A DNA stretch of 64,000 nucleotides from Anaerolineae bacterium (GTDB taxonomy: Bacteria; Chloroflexota; Anaerolineae; Promineifilales; Promineifilaceae): positions 1-64,000 of the forward strand of contig JAUIAP010000027.1 of NCBI GenBank assembly GCA_030425205.1, in the 5' to 3' direction. Positions 19,332 through 26,968 of this stretch are shown here, piece by piece. Made by a program: the position numbers and the translations under genes. Under the pieces are notes generated by a model. That model saw only the letters and a program-made list of their open reading frames with translations. It was not told the origin of the DNA and made no database searches. Each line of letters begins with the position of its first letter. The first letter of the stretch is position 1.

Positions 19332-20234
19332 CTATCCCGTCAGAATCAACTGATGCAGCACATCCCCTGCCACAAAGCCTAATCGTTCGTATAGGGTCAT
19401 GGCGGGGTTGCCTACAGTCACCGCTAATTTGACCCACTTATGATGTGGAGCGAGTTTCGTCAGCGCGCGTTGGAGTAACCATGTCGCTACCCCCTGCCCC
19501 TGCTGCGATGGCAATACAGCGACAAAGCGGATGGTCGGTAATCCTTTGTGCAGCTCGACCAGACAGATACCAACTGGCTCCCCAGCGGTTGTCACGGCCC
19601 ATGCAGAGGCTTGCCCACATGCCGTAGCGGGATCGTGTTGTTCAAGAAAGCTGTTTGTCGAAGCGACATGTGCCGTCTCATCACGACGACCATATTCACC
19701 CACGCCCCCTTGAAATGCAGCGTGCAATAATTTGCCAATCGTCGCTGCGTCCATTGGCGAGATGGGTTTGTGTTGCCAGTTGCTGGTTGGGGATTCACTC
19801 TGTGGCTCAATCGGCCGAATCATCCATGCACGGCTCTCTTGCAAGACAAAACCAGCTTGTTCAAACGTCGACAGATGGTATGTCGTAATCCCCTGTGCCA
19901 AAATTGGCTTCGTTGGGTCAGACCAGTGGCGCAACAGGGGGATGAGTCGGGATAGCAGTTCGGCCGAATCTCGCTGGGGCGGGATGAGGAAAAAGTCACC
20001 AATCCCATTTGGCAGTAAAATGACCCCACCAACTCGTTTTTCAGCCTGCATTACCCAACTGCAAAACGGCACGCCCTCGAGCTCGGTGCGTGCATCGACA
20101 AAGCTTTGTGAAAAATCTTCATCGACTCCCCGATATACGACCCACGCATTGATAAATGCCTCGTTGTCTGCCCGTTGCAGTGCGAATTGATCTCCTAATT
20201 CATAACGTTGAATAGCCAGTGTATGTGATTGCAT
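19332..20234 (-). CDS. GNAT-family N-acetyltransferase, probably two GNAT domains
   Basis: 300 aa, soluble. The C-terminal half has the acetyl-CoA motif (LPSQQGQGVATWLLQRAL, about residues 241-258) and the GNAT motif B end NPAMTLYERLGF. The N-terminal half has a degenerate GNAT-like fold (WVMQAEKRVGGVILL...FFLIPP), giving a tandem arrangement as in MshD-type proteins. The substrate is unknown; no operon partner is visible. The start is the first ATG, with no other in-frame candidate nearby. Confidence 0.8.
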   Translation of the reverse strand: MQSHTLAIQRYELGDQFALQRADNEAFINAWVVYRGVDEDFSQSFVDARTELEGVPFCSWVMQAEKRVGGVILLPNGIGDFFLIPPQRDSAELLSRLIPLLRHWSDPTKPILAQGITTYHLSTFEQAGFVLQESRAWMIRPIEPQSESPTSNWQHKPISPMDAATIGKLLHAAFQGGVGEYGRRDETAHVASTNSFLEQHDPATACGQASAWAVTTAGEPVGICLVELHKGLPTIRFVAVLPSQQGQGVATWLLQRALTKLAPHHKWVKLAVTVGNPAMTLYERLGFVAGDVLHQLILTG

Positions 20235-20344
20235 CTTCCGATTATACGCGCACCTGATACAGGAGATGGAAATGGCGACCGTCCAGTTCTACTTGTTGGG
20301 CGTCACATCTGCATTATTCTGATGATGATAGGCTGTCATGATAG

Positions 20345-21160
20345 CTAAAATGGCGCAGCCTGATCTACAAGAGAGCTATACCAATCACGCAAGAAATTCA
20401 TGGCTTCATCAAATTTCGTTGCGGGCAACTCCCGATAAGTTGGTATCTCATAGCGGCGATATAATTCCCCATACACGCCCTGAAACTCATTCCTGCCGCT
20501 GCGTGTTCCCATTTCTAGTGCAATTGCCTTCACCGCTTGGGATATATGCATCGCCTGTTCCGCTGAGATTTGCCGACGTGGATCGCTCAACGTTGCCTCA
20601 ATGATGCTCAATCTGCTTTCGTAATCATCGAGTCTTGATTCCAATACAACTTGATTAAGTGCCAAGTCGGCGATGGCGCGCGCTACTTTGTAAGCTCGAA
20701 CGGCGGGTGTATCTTTTTGTAGGAGTTCATCGACCGTCGGGCCCGTGGACAACCGTCCACTTTGAAATGCCTCCCAAAGAACTTTTGCGACCTCTTCTTG
20801 ATACTTTTCGAGTTTCGGCCGAATCTCTTCCCGCACACGCTTCACGTCAATTCCTGAAAGCCAAAGTGGAACTAAATCAACGCGCAGCAGACCAGCTTGC
20901 TGCTTCCCCCCACCCCCTCTTAGACCAGGGGGTATCATGATGGTTCCCCCTGTATACCCCTTCGCAAGCACATGATGTTCACGAATGCGGCGCACTTGGC
21001 TCTGACGTGCAATGCCGATCGAATCGCACATGTGGCGCAGTGATACATAAACCTGTCCATCTTCCGCACGCACGGCGATTAAATCATCATCATAGAAATC
21101 AACCGTTTTCTGTTCAACGACATTTATTTTGTTATCCATGTGAATATCAGGGGGTACCAT
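20345..21160 (-). CDS. Phage-type antirepressor (P22_AR_N / ORF6C-like)
   Basis: 271 aa. Residues about 15-125 match the P22 antirepressor N-terminal domain (DDDLIAVRAEDGQVYVSLRHMCDSIGI...RRIREHHVL). A helical linker follows and then an ORF6C-like end (about 205-265, GRNEFQGVYGELYRRYEIPTYRELPATKFDEAM). It is third after ParA and a small DNA-binding-like protein on the same strand. Start: ATG 21160 has AGGGG eight bases upstream; an ATG eight codons in lacks one. Such proteins modulate phage or plasmid repressors. Here it points to an integrated element. Confidence 0.82.
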   Translation of the reverse strand: MVPPDIHMDNKINVVEQKTVDFYDDDLIAVRAEDGQVYVSLRHMCDSIGIARQSQVRRIREHHVLAKGYTGGTIMIPPGLRGGGGKQQAGLLRVDLVPLWLSGIDVKRVREEIRPKLEKYQEEVAKVLWEAFQSGRLSTGPTVDELLQKDTPAVRAYKVARAIADLALNQVVLESRLDDYESRLSIIEATLSDPRRQISAEQAMHISQAVKAIALEMGTRSGRNEFQGVYGELYRRYEIPTYRELPATKFDEAMNFLRDWYSSLVDQAAPF

Positions 21161-21184
21161 GATGGTTTCCCCTGTGAAATCTTT

Positions 21185-21532
21185 TTATGAGCCAGTAGGT
21201 GGAACAAAACGTTTGCGGACTACGACTTCTTCAACTGCGGGACGTTCACCTTGTTTAAGGGCTTCGAGACCACGATAAAAGCAGTATCGCTGCAAATCTT
21301 GCTGTGTCATTTGCAGTGTGGCTGCCCATTCCCTAATTTCATCGACAAGTTCAAGCGGTAAGCGCGTGGTTAGTTGGTAATATTGACCATGATGGGTCGA
21401 TTTGCCCTGCCCCGTCGCCATAATCGCATCACGACGAGAAACACCTTTGATAGCACGATCAAACTCTGGCTTGCCTTTCTTTGGTTTTTTAGGCTCATTA
21501 TCTAATCCTGCAAATGGGTCTTTAAATGACAT
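21185..21532 (-). CDS. Small ParB-like / ribbon-helix-helix-type partner of ParA
   Basis: 115 aa. A basic N-terminus (KKPKKGKPE) precedes a segment that reads like a ribbon-helix-helix core (YYQLTTRLPLELVDEIREWAATLQMTQQDLQRYCFYRGLEAL). Its start overlaps the ParA stop (TGATG), so the two are co-translated. In plasmid partition operons the gene after parA usually encodes the centromere-binding protein. The TGTAC array upstream of parA is the obvious candidate target. The assignment is from context plus this short pattern, not from strong sequence identity. Confidence 0.65.
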   Translation of the reverse strand: MSFKDPFAGLDNEPKKPKKGKPEFDRAIKGVSRRDAIMATGQGKSTHHGQYYQLTTRLPLELVDEIREWAATLQMTQQDLQRYCFYRGLEALKQGERPAVEEVVVRKRFVPPTGS

Positions 21533-22398
21533 CAGTCGTCTCCTTGTAGTTGAGCGTAAACGCGATCAATCAAATCTTGATAGGCAATCGCCGCTGGCGA
21601 GTCGGGTTGATACTCTATCACCGTCAATCCACCCGATGCAGGTGCTTCAGCAACGCGAACCGTATGTGGAATCGGCATGGCAATCGTCTTTTTCCCATAC
21701 ATCTGTGTCAGTTGATCCATCATGCTGCGCGTCAAACGCAAATTTGCCTGCACAAACGTTGGCACAATCGCAAAAATAGAGATTTCGATTCCCGCCGCTT
21801 GGTCATCTATGATGTTCTTTGTGTGTCGGCCTGTTGCGCTCGCTCCATGATAATCTACTTTGACCGGCACAATCGCGTAATCCGCGAACTGATGGATTGC
21901 CTGTTGCAACATATCAAGCGTCGGCGGACAGTCGATAATGATGAAGTCAAAGGCTTCTTTGGCAAGGCCGAGCTTATCTTCAAGTAGATTAACGAGATGT
22001 CGCCCTTCACCGCTGCGGCGAGTTCGCATTGATCGTGCCGCTAACAGCGCAATTTCTGTGAGAATATCTTCCTTCGCCTCGCTTAACTGATCCGTTGCAG
22101 GCAAAACGTATAGATTCGGCCGATTCGGTCCCCCACTCTCGCTACGATCAGCCCATATGACATTTTCTCGTAATTGTTGAACAGAACCATCTCCTAGTAG
22201 GACGTGGCTAATACACTGTCCCTCTGGCTCCAACCCGAGACCGCGCGCTGCATCCCCTTGTGGGTCCATATCAATAATCAGGACGTTCCCCCCCCCACTC
22301 TCTTGACTGTGTCTCGCAAGCCCTACACCCAAGGTTAATGCGGTCGTTGTTTTCGCAACGCCCCCTTTTCTATTTTCAACCGTAATAACTGTCGTCAT
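21532..22398 (-). CDS. parA: ParA/Soj-family partition ATPase
   Basis: 288 aa. Deviant Walker A KGGVAKTT (about residues 11-18), Walker A' region near NVLIIDMDPQGDAARGLG, and Walker B DFIIIDCPP near 155. It lacks an N-terminal helix-turn-helix, so it is of the shorter type Ib or Soj kind. It heads an operon with the small ParB-like gene and the antirepressor gene. The upstream 320 bp is dense in TGTAC sites, likely both operator and centromere. A plasmid or phage origin for the island is inferred. Confidence 0.9.
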   Translation of the reverse strand: MTTVITVENRKGGVAKTTTALTLGVGLARHSQESGGGNVLIIDMDPQGDAARGLGLEPEGQCISHVLLGDGSVQQLRENVIWADRSESGGPNRPNLYVLPATDQLSEAKEDILTEIALLAARSMRTRRSGEGRHLVNLLEDKLGLAKEAFDFIIIDCPPTLDMLQQAIHQFADYAIVPVKVDYHGASATGRHTKNIIDDQAAGIEISIFAIVPTFVQANLRLTRSMMDQLTQMYGKKTIAMPIPHTVRVAEAPASGGLTVIEYQPDSPAAIAYQDLIDRVYAQLQGDD

Positions 22399-22423
22399 TA
22401 ATCACCTCGTTTGTGCACCATTG

Positions 22424-22743
22424 GTGTGTACCATCATGTACACAGATTGTACCAGCGTGTATTTTTGTGCAAGTTAATACACGGCAACTTATAGAATGCC
22501 GCATCAAACACTGTCCAAAGAATCAACGTACTGTCAGCCTGTCCGAAATTGTCATGAGTAAGAGCTGACATCTATCAATTTGTGTGTACCATCGTACAAT
22601 AGTCGTGTACTACATTGTACTTTAGTACATTTAGATACACACTGCGGAACAATAATACACGGCTTCCTCTGACACGACAACTTGTTATACGGATTTACAC
22701 GCGCAATGTACGCAAGTGCAATAACTTATACAATGGTACACAC
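22424..22743. repeat. TGTAC iteron/centromere-like array upstream of parA
   Basis: This gene-free stretch holds many GTAC-centred half-sites. GTGTAC-N6-GTACAC (22426-22443) is a perfect inverted pair. GTGTAC-N4-GTAC lies at 22584-22597 and GTGTAC-N6-GTAC at 22605-22620. Further single sites include TTGTACC near 22448, AGTACAT near 22624, ATGTACGC near 22707 and GGTACACAC near 22735. TAATACACGGC is repeated directly near 22476 and 22654. Positioned before parA, it is a candidate parS or operator, or a plasmid origin. Confidence 0.6.
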
Positions 22744-22839
22744 TATATACTCAGGCCGTCTCTTTAGGTTGAATTTTGAGCCTATCAGATGAGATCATGA
22801 CCGTTCGTAATCGTGAATGGAATGGGGAGACGTGTGCCA

Positions 22840-23005
22840 CGTGAAACAACCGGCCAAGCTACCTATTCGCTGTGAGTGGCGGAGGCTTGTTGATCACCTA
22901 CGGGCACAGTTGGTAAATGCGCTGGCAACATTACGCATTGAACAGTCCATATCACTACACGAAGTCACGCGTAGCAGCAACCAAAATGATTTTGATCTTC
23001 GCTAA
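22840..23005 (+). CDS. Doubtful small hypothetical protein
   Basis: A GTG-started frame of 54 codons (VKQPAKLPIRCEWRRLV...) preceded by GGGGAG at 22826-22831; an earlier ATG at 22817 is also in frame. It is followed by a terminator about 50 bases downstream, which supports a transcription unit. I recognise no family. It could equally be non-coding or part of an origin. Confidence 0.3.
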
Positions 23006-23054
23006 ATCACCGATCTTTGTTTATAATCTTGATCTAAATTTTGGATATAAGGGC

Positions 23055-23098
23055 AAAAGCCCCATGACTATCTTTGAACGGAAATCACGGGGCTTTTT
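23055..23098 (+). terminator. Rho-independent terminator
   Basis: AAAAGCCCC (23055-23063) pairs with GGGGCTTTT, followed by a T run to 23098, with a 25-base loop. It would end plus-strand transcription from the small frame upstream. Confidence 0.65.
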
Positions 23099-23329
23099 AT
23101 GGGGGGTTAAAATATAACTCTTCTGCAAAGAATTATACTATTTCGTGTATTCGTTGCAACCCAAAGAACAGTTAGCTCTCTAGCCCCACTCTTTTATCCA
23201 CAACTGCATACCTCAAAAGGAAAATGGAGCATGATTGCATCCACAGTTTCGGAACATCTTTTCCCTAAACGGTCTGTCACTATTTACGACTAACAATGTC
23301 GTAGGTAGTGATAGGTAGTTTAGGCTGCC

Positions 23330-23349
23330 TTTAGGGCATTTGCCCTAAA
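23330..23349 (+). promoter_or_regulatory. Hairpin immediately before the GTG start at 23351
   Basis: TTTAGGGCA-TT-TGCCCTAAA is a perfect 9-bp stem ending one base before the GTG start of the replication-like gene. No Shine-Dalgarno is seen in the usual position, so the hairpin either controls initiation or shows that translation starts further downstream. Confidence 0.45.
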
Positions 23350-23350
23350 A

Positions 23351-24667
23351 GTGAAAAAGACCAACGCTGTTGGTCTCGACAATTTTATTCAGTTTGACAG
23401 AAATGAGCTGGTACCTCTGAACTGTCTAGCAAAGAGCCTCTTGATTGGGGAGGGGGATGTTGTGCCTCTCCATCAGGAAACTTATATCGTGGGAAACATA
23501 GCACGAGTCGTTAATCCTGTCAATAGCGCAGGTGATCTAACCGTTGCCAACGCACAGCTTCACAGATTACGTGAACAGTTGCGGCAACAACGAGGTCAGT
23601 CAAGTCCGGTTGAAACAACCGAATCACCTGCTCTATCACGCCTGCCACCCCATTTAGGGTGGGGCAGTGACCGCATCCCGACTCAGCCAAATCGCGTTCC
23701 ACCACAATCTAAGCTCCAAATTGCGTTGACGGTCACGCCCGTCGATGATGACGTTGTAGCGGCTGATATATCTAAGGGTTCTAGCGAGTCTGAACGGGTT
23801 CAAACATGCTCTGTTCATCCTTCATTGCTGGTTGCCTGCTTGAAACATGAGATGGCCGCCATCGGCCGAATCTGGCTCCTCGCACGTTTCTTAGACGAAC
23901 AAGGACGTGGTTGGTTAACCATAGATGAGCTACGCCAACAGCTCACCGACAAATCTTCGCCGTTGCGCGTCGTTGGCTGGCGACGTTTGAGACAAGTTTT
24001 GAATGCAGGGAAGGGTGTATTTTGGGAGCGGGATGATTTCGGCCGATTATGGCTCTATGGCAATATCCGCGTCGCACGTCATCTCGGTGTGACCCACTTC
24101 TCAGGCGATGAGATTAAATTACCTATCCAAGAGCTGTTAGGTACAATTGGTGAGGTGCGCAATGCTTTTTATACCGCCTTTCACTGTGGACGAGCATCTA
24201 GCCCGATCTCACGCGCCACTTTGCAACTAGTGACCGGTGTGCCAGCACGAACACAACGTTATTACGACGACGCACACGACACAGAACGCGTAGCTAATTT
24301 GTCACTCGTTGCCGATGCTGGCGATCAAGAAACGTCTTGGCAGCACGGTCGTGCGGCATTTACTTTTATCGACTCACAAGGCAAACAGGGCAGGGCAGGC
24401 GCAAGCTATACCGCCATCCGTTTACCCAACAGCTACACCTCAACGCGTTACGCAAGCCTCACAGGAAAGCGCAAGCGGTTGAACCACAAACTCAAGCAAG
24501 ACCTTGCGAATTATGGGACGCAGGGGAACAGCGATGGGCAGATTCAACGGCTTTTCTTTACCGATGGCAAGCAGGCGGGGCGGGTTTTCGGCCGAAAGCA
24601 CGATATCTATCTGCACAGTCAGCAGAATGGCACTGTCGTTTTCTGGGCAGGGTGGTTACACGGATGA
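23351..24667 (+). CDS. Hypothetical protein of the par island, possibly a replication protein
   Basis: 438 aa from a GTG start. I do not recognise a firm domain. Residues about 150-345 look like a winged-helix-rich DNA-binding protein (LKHEMAAIGRIWLLARFLDE, ITIDE-like LTIDELRQQL, then SRATLQLVTGVPARTQRYYDDA). The C-terminus is basic (GKRKRLNHKLKQDL). The position beside ParA, a small ParB-like gene and an iteron array suggests a plasmid-type replication initiator, but this is inference. A long low-complexity Ser/Pro/Gln-rich stretch separates the N-terminus (about 75-145). A downstream internal start is possible because the GTG is occluded by a hairpin. Three TCGGCCGA sites (23862, 24039, 24588) show the gene shares the host's palindrome signature. 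Confidence 0.55.
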   Translation: MKKTNAVGLDNFIQFDRNELVPLNCLAKSLLIGEGDVVPLHQETYIVGNIARVVNPVNSAGDLTVANAQLHRLREQLRQQRGQSSPVETTESPALSRLPPHLGWGSDRIPTQPNRVPPQSKLQIALTVTPVDDDVVAADISKGSSESERVQTCSVHPSLLVACLKHEMAAIGRIWLLARFLDEQGRGWLTIDELRQQLTDKSSPLRVVGWRRLRQVLNAGKGVFWERDDFGRLWLYGNIRVARHLGVTHFSGDEIKLPIQELLGTIGEVRNAFYTAFHCGRASSPISRATLQLVTGVPARTQRYYDDAHDTERVANLSLVADAGDQETSWQHGRAAFTFIDSQGKQGRAGASYTAIRLPNSYTSTRYASLTGKRKRLNHKLKQDLANYGTQGNSDGQIQRLFFTDGKQAGRVFGRKHDIYLHSQQNGTVVFWAGWLHG

Positions 24668-24821
24668 GCTAGTCGGAAATTGTTTGCCGTGCTTTTATGG
24701 GATTCTCTTATGGTTCCTCTTGTACTGCTGTTTCCCACGTATTTCGCGCGCTGTAGCAATTTGTTCAACGGTGCGAGGGTAGGGGGCTCAGATTGGGCTG
24801 GCTGTATCTAGCGTCGAACGA

Positions 24822-26300
24822 TCATTCGAAACGCAGCACCCACGCTTGTTTATCGGCCGAAACAGACGCGCCATACCCCCCTGCGATAAGCACATCCCCA
24901 TTGTTGAGTCGCGTTGCCGTTGCAAAGAAGCGAGTCGCAATCCCATCTCCACTTGGCGTGTAAAATGTCGCTTCGTTTAGATTGCGTAGCTCAACACGAT
25001 TGGCACCGCCAAACAGGGCTGCTTGACCGTTTGACAGTAAAAGCGAGGTGCCATAATGTTTGTAACGACTGCTGTTAAGCGTGTCAGAATCTGAAAATTC
25101 GCCCGTGCTTGGATCGAAAATCTCTGTGCTGTCGTAGACCCCGCCTGCGTCGCGTTCATCAGCCCCACCAGTTATCAGCACGCGCCCGTCGGCGAGTCGC
25201 ACGGCATCATGTTTGTGGCGCTTGACAGACATGCTACCTGTTAACGTGAATGTGCCGCTCGCTGGCTCGTAAAGTTCAGCACTGGCGTATAGTTCAATGG
25301 CGGAACGCCGACCCTGATGCCCCCCCGTGATCAAGACGCTGCCATCTGTCAGCAGCGTTGCGGTGTGTGATTCACGCGGCACAGACATGGCCCCCGTCGC
25401 TGAGAAGGTGTTGGTTTGTGGGTCATAGATTTCGGCCGATTGTAAGAAGCTCCACCCTTCTCCCGTTCCCCCCGCCACTAAAACCTTGCCATCGTTGAGC
25501 AAGACGGCGACATGCCCACTGCGACCCGTGAGCATGGAACCAGCTGAGGTGAAGCTGTTGGTCTGCGGGTCGTAGATTTCGGCCGATGCGAGATAATCAC
25601 CATTAAACCCGCCCGCGATCAGAACACGTCCGTCGGGTAACAACGTCGCGGAATGTGACATACGACCAACCGCAAGAGTGGGAGCTGGCGAGAATGTCTG
25701 TGCGACAGGGTCGAATAGTTCGGTGCTGTTCAACGCCTGCTCATTGCCTGCAAAACCACCTGTCAACAAGACGCGCCCATCTGGCAGCAATGTCGCCGTA
25801 TGTGCGGCGCGTTCATGCAGCATTTTTGGCTGTTCAATCAGCGTGACCTGTGTGAACGCCGTCGTATCTTGCAGCACGGCAAAAGGATCCGTCGTGACAT
25901 TGCGCGTCGCGCCACGCAATTCACTCTGCTGCGTGACGTTCTCCTCTCCTTCCCGACCGACGAATGAACCAAAGTCGAACGTTGAGAAGTAGAGGGTCAT
26001 CATAAAGAGACCCAGCGCGACCGCTCCTGCAATGCCAGCCAACCTGCCATATTTTGATCTGCGAAATAGCATGTTTTCTCTCACGTGCGGTCTGATGGCG
26101 CGGACGACGGCACGCTGCTCGGATGGTGTGAGCGGATCAACAATGATCGCGCCTACGTCCCACGTCCCTTCTCGCAAATCGGCCAACAACCGCGCATAGC
26201 GCGCGCAATCGTCGCATGTGGCGAGGTGAGCTTGTTGTTCAGCGTTCAGCCGTTCATCCTGCGTCAACAGGTCGCGTAGTTGTTGGTGGATGCTTTTCAT
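24822..26300 (-). CDS. Anti-sigma factor with zinc finger, one membrane helix and extracellular Kelch propeller
   Basis: 492 aa. The N-terminus has a zf-HC2-type anti-sigma motif (H25, C29, C32 in HLATCDDC) on the cytoplasmic side. One transmembrane helix spans about residues 87-108. The rest (about 155-492) is a Kelch/galactose-oxidase-like propeller with a recurring T-A-T-L-L-x-D-G-x-V-L-x-x-G-G phrase. It overlaps the ECF sigma gene by four bases (ATGA), the hallmark of a sigma/anti-sigma pair. The propeller likely senses an extracellular ligand and releases the sigma factor. The fusion of these parts in one protein is unusual. Confidence 0.83.
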   Translation of the reverse strand: MKSIHQQLRDLLTQDERLNAEQQAHLATCDDCARYARLLADLREGTWDVGAIIVDPLTPSEQRAVVRAIRPHVRENMLFRRSKYGRLAGIAGAVALGLFMMTLYFSTFDFGSFVGREGEENVTQQSELRGATRNVTTDPFAVLQDTTAFTQVTLIEQPKMLHERAAHTATLLPDGRVLLTGGFAGNEQALNSTELFDPVAQTFSPAPTLAVGRMSHSATLLPDGRVLIAGGFNGDYLASAEIYDPQTNSFTSAGSMLTGRSGHVAVLLNDGKVLVAGGTGEGWSFLQSAEIYDPQTNTFSATGAMSVPRESHTATLLTDGSVLITGGHQGRRSAIELYASAELYEPASGTFTLTGSMSVKRHKHDAVRLADGRVLITGGADERDAGGVYDSTEIFDPSTGEFSDSDTLNSSRYKHYGTSLLLSNGQAALFGGANRVELRNLNEATFYTPSGDGIATRFFATATRLNNGDVLIAGGYGASVSADKQAWVLRFE

Positions 26301-26854
26301 ACGGTCACCCCTTCAGCCGCTAGCCACCCATGCAGTTGCTTTTGAGCATAATGCAGCCGTGAACGCACCGTTCCCTGCGGTAAGTTGAGCGCGTTGGCGA
26401 TCTCTTGGATAGACAAATTGTGGCTATAGCGCAAGATAATGGGAATGCGATGTTTTTCTTTAAGCCGACGAACGGCCGCCCATAGCTGTCGATCTCGTTC
26501 GTTTTGCAGCGTGGATTGTTCAGGCGATGGACGTGGATCAGCTTCTCTGACATTGCGGGAGAGTAGGTCGTAGAGACGTTGCCGGCGTTGCTGTTTTCGG
26601 CCGATCATGCGGCACTCGTTCACCGCAATCTTGTAGACCCACGCCCGCAAATTGGTGTGTGGCTCATACTGTCCAATCCGATTGGCCGCCTTGATGATTG
26701 CCGTCTGCGCCACGTCTGCCGCCGCGGTTTCATCCTGCAACAGCGACTGAGCCAAGCGACGCAGCGGTGTATAAAATTGTCCAACGAGTTGTTCGACAAT
26801 CTCATGCTCTGTCGCCTGACCCTGTGCCAACAGGTGATCCAAATTCAACGTCAT
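26297..26854 (-). CDS. ECF-type RNA polymerase sigma factor
   Basis: 185 aa from ATG 26854 (MTLNLDHLL), preceded by GGTAGG; an upstream in-frame ATG at 26950 adds residues with no counterpart. Sigma region 2 (about 25-95) includes ETAAADVAQTAIIKA and NLRAWVYKIAVNECRM. Region 4 (about 130-180) has RLKEKHRIPIILRYSHNLSIQEIANALNLPQGTVRSRLHYA, a helix-turn-helix. It is coupled to the Kelch anti-sigma gene. Likely targets include the promoters of neighbouring secreted propeller genes; this is inference from position. Confidence 0.9.
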   Translation of the reverse strand: MTLNLDHLLAQGQATEHEIVEQLVGQFYTPLRRLAQSLLQDETAAADVAQTAIIKAANRIGQYEPHTNLRAWVYKIAVNECRMIGRKQQRRQRLYDLLSRNVREADPRPSPEQSTLQNERDRQLWAAVRRLKEKHRIPIILRYSHNLSIQEIANALNLPQGTVRSRLHYAQKQLHGWLAAEGVTV

Positions 26855-26968
26855 ACTGTGCATCCTACCCTTGTAATGCAAGTGAGGCGAAAAACGTTCA
26901 ATTTTGGTATCTAAACCCACGTGCGACATGAGTTTTGTCGCACGCTGCAAAGCTCGAATGATAAATGG

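Larger units (their letters stand above)
22744..23350. other. Mostly gene-poor region between par locus and replication-like gene
   Basis: About 600 bp. It contains one doubtful small frame (22840-23005), a terminator (23055-23098) and the direct near-repeat GTAGGTAGTGATAGGTAGTTTAGG (23301-23324). A hairpin lies immediately before the GTG at 23351. The AT-rich stretch 22990-23050 could be an unwinding region, which would fit an origin, but this is speculative. Confidence 0.3.

Noticed and set aside
20345..24667. A complete prophage
   Set aside because: No integrase, capsid, portal or terminase genes are visible; the island fits a partition/replication module or degraded element better.
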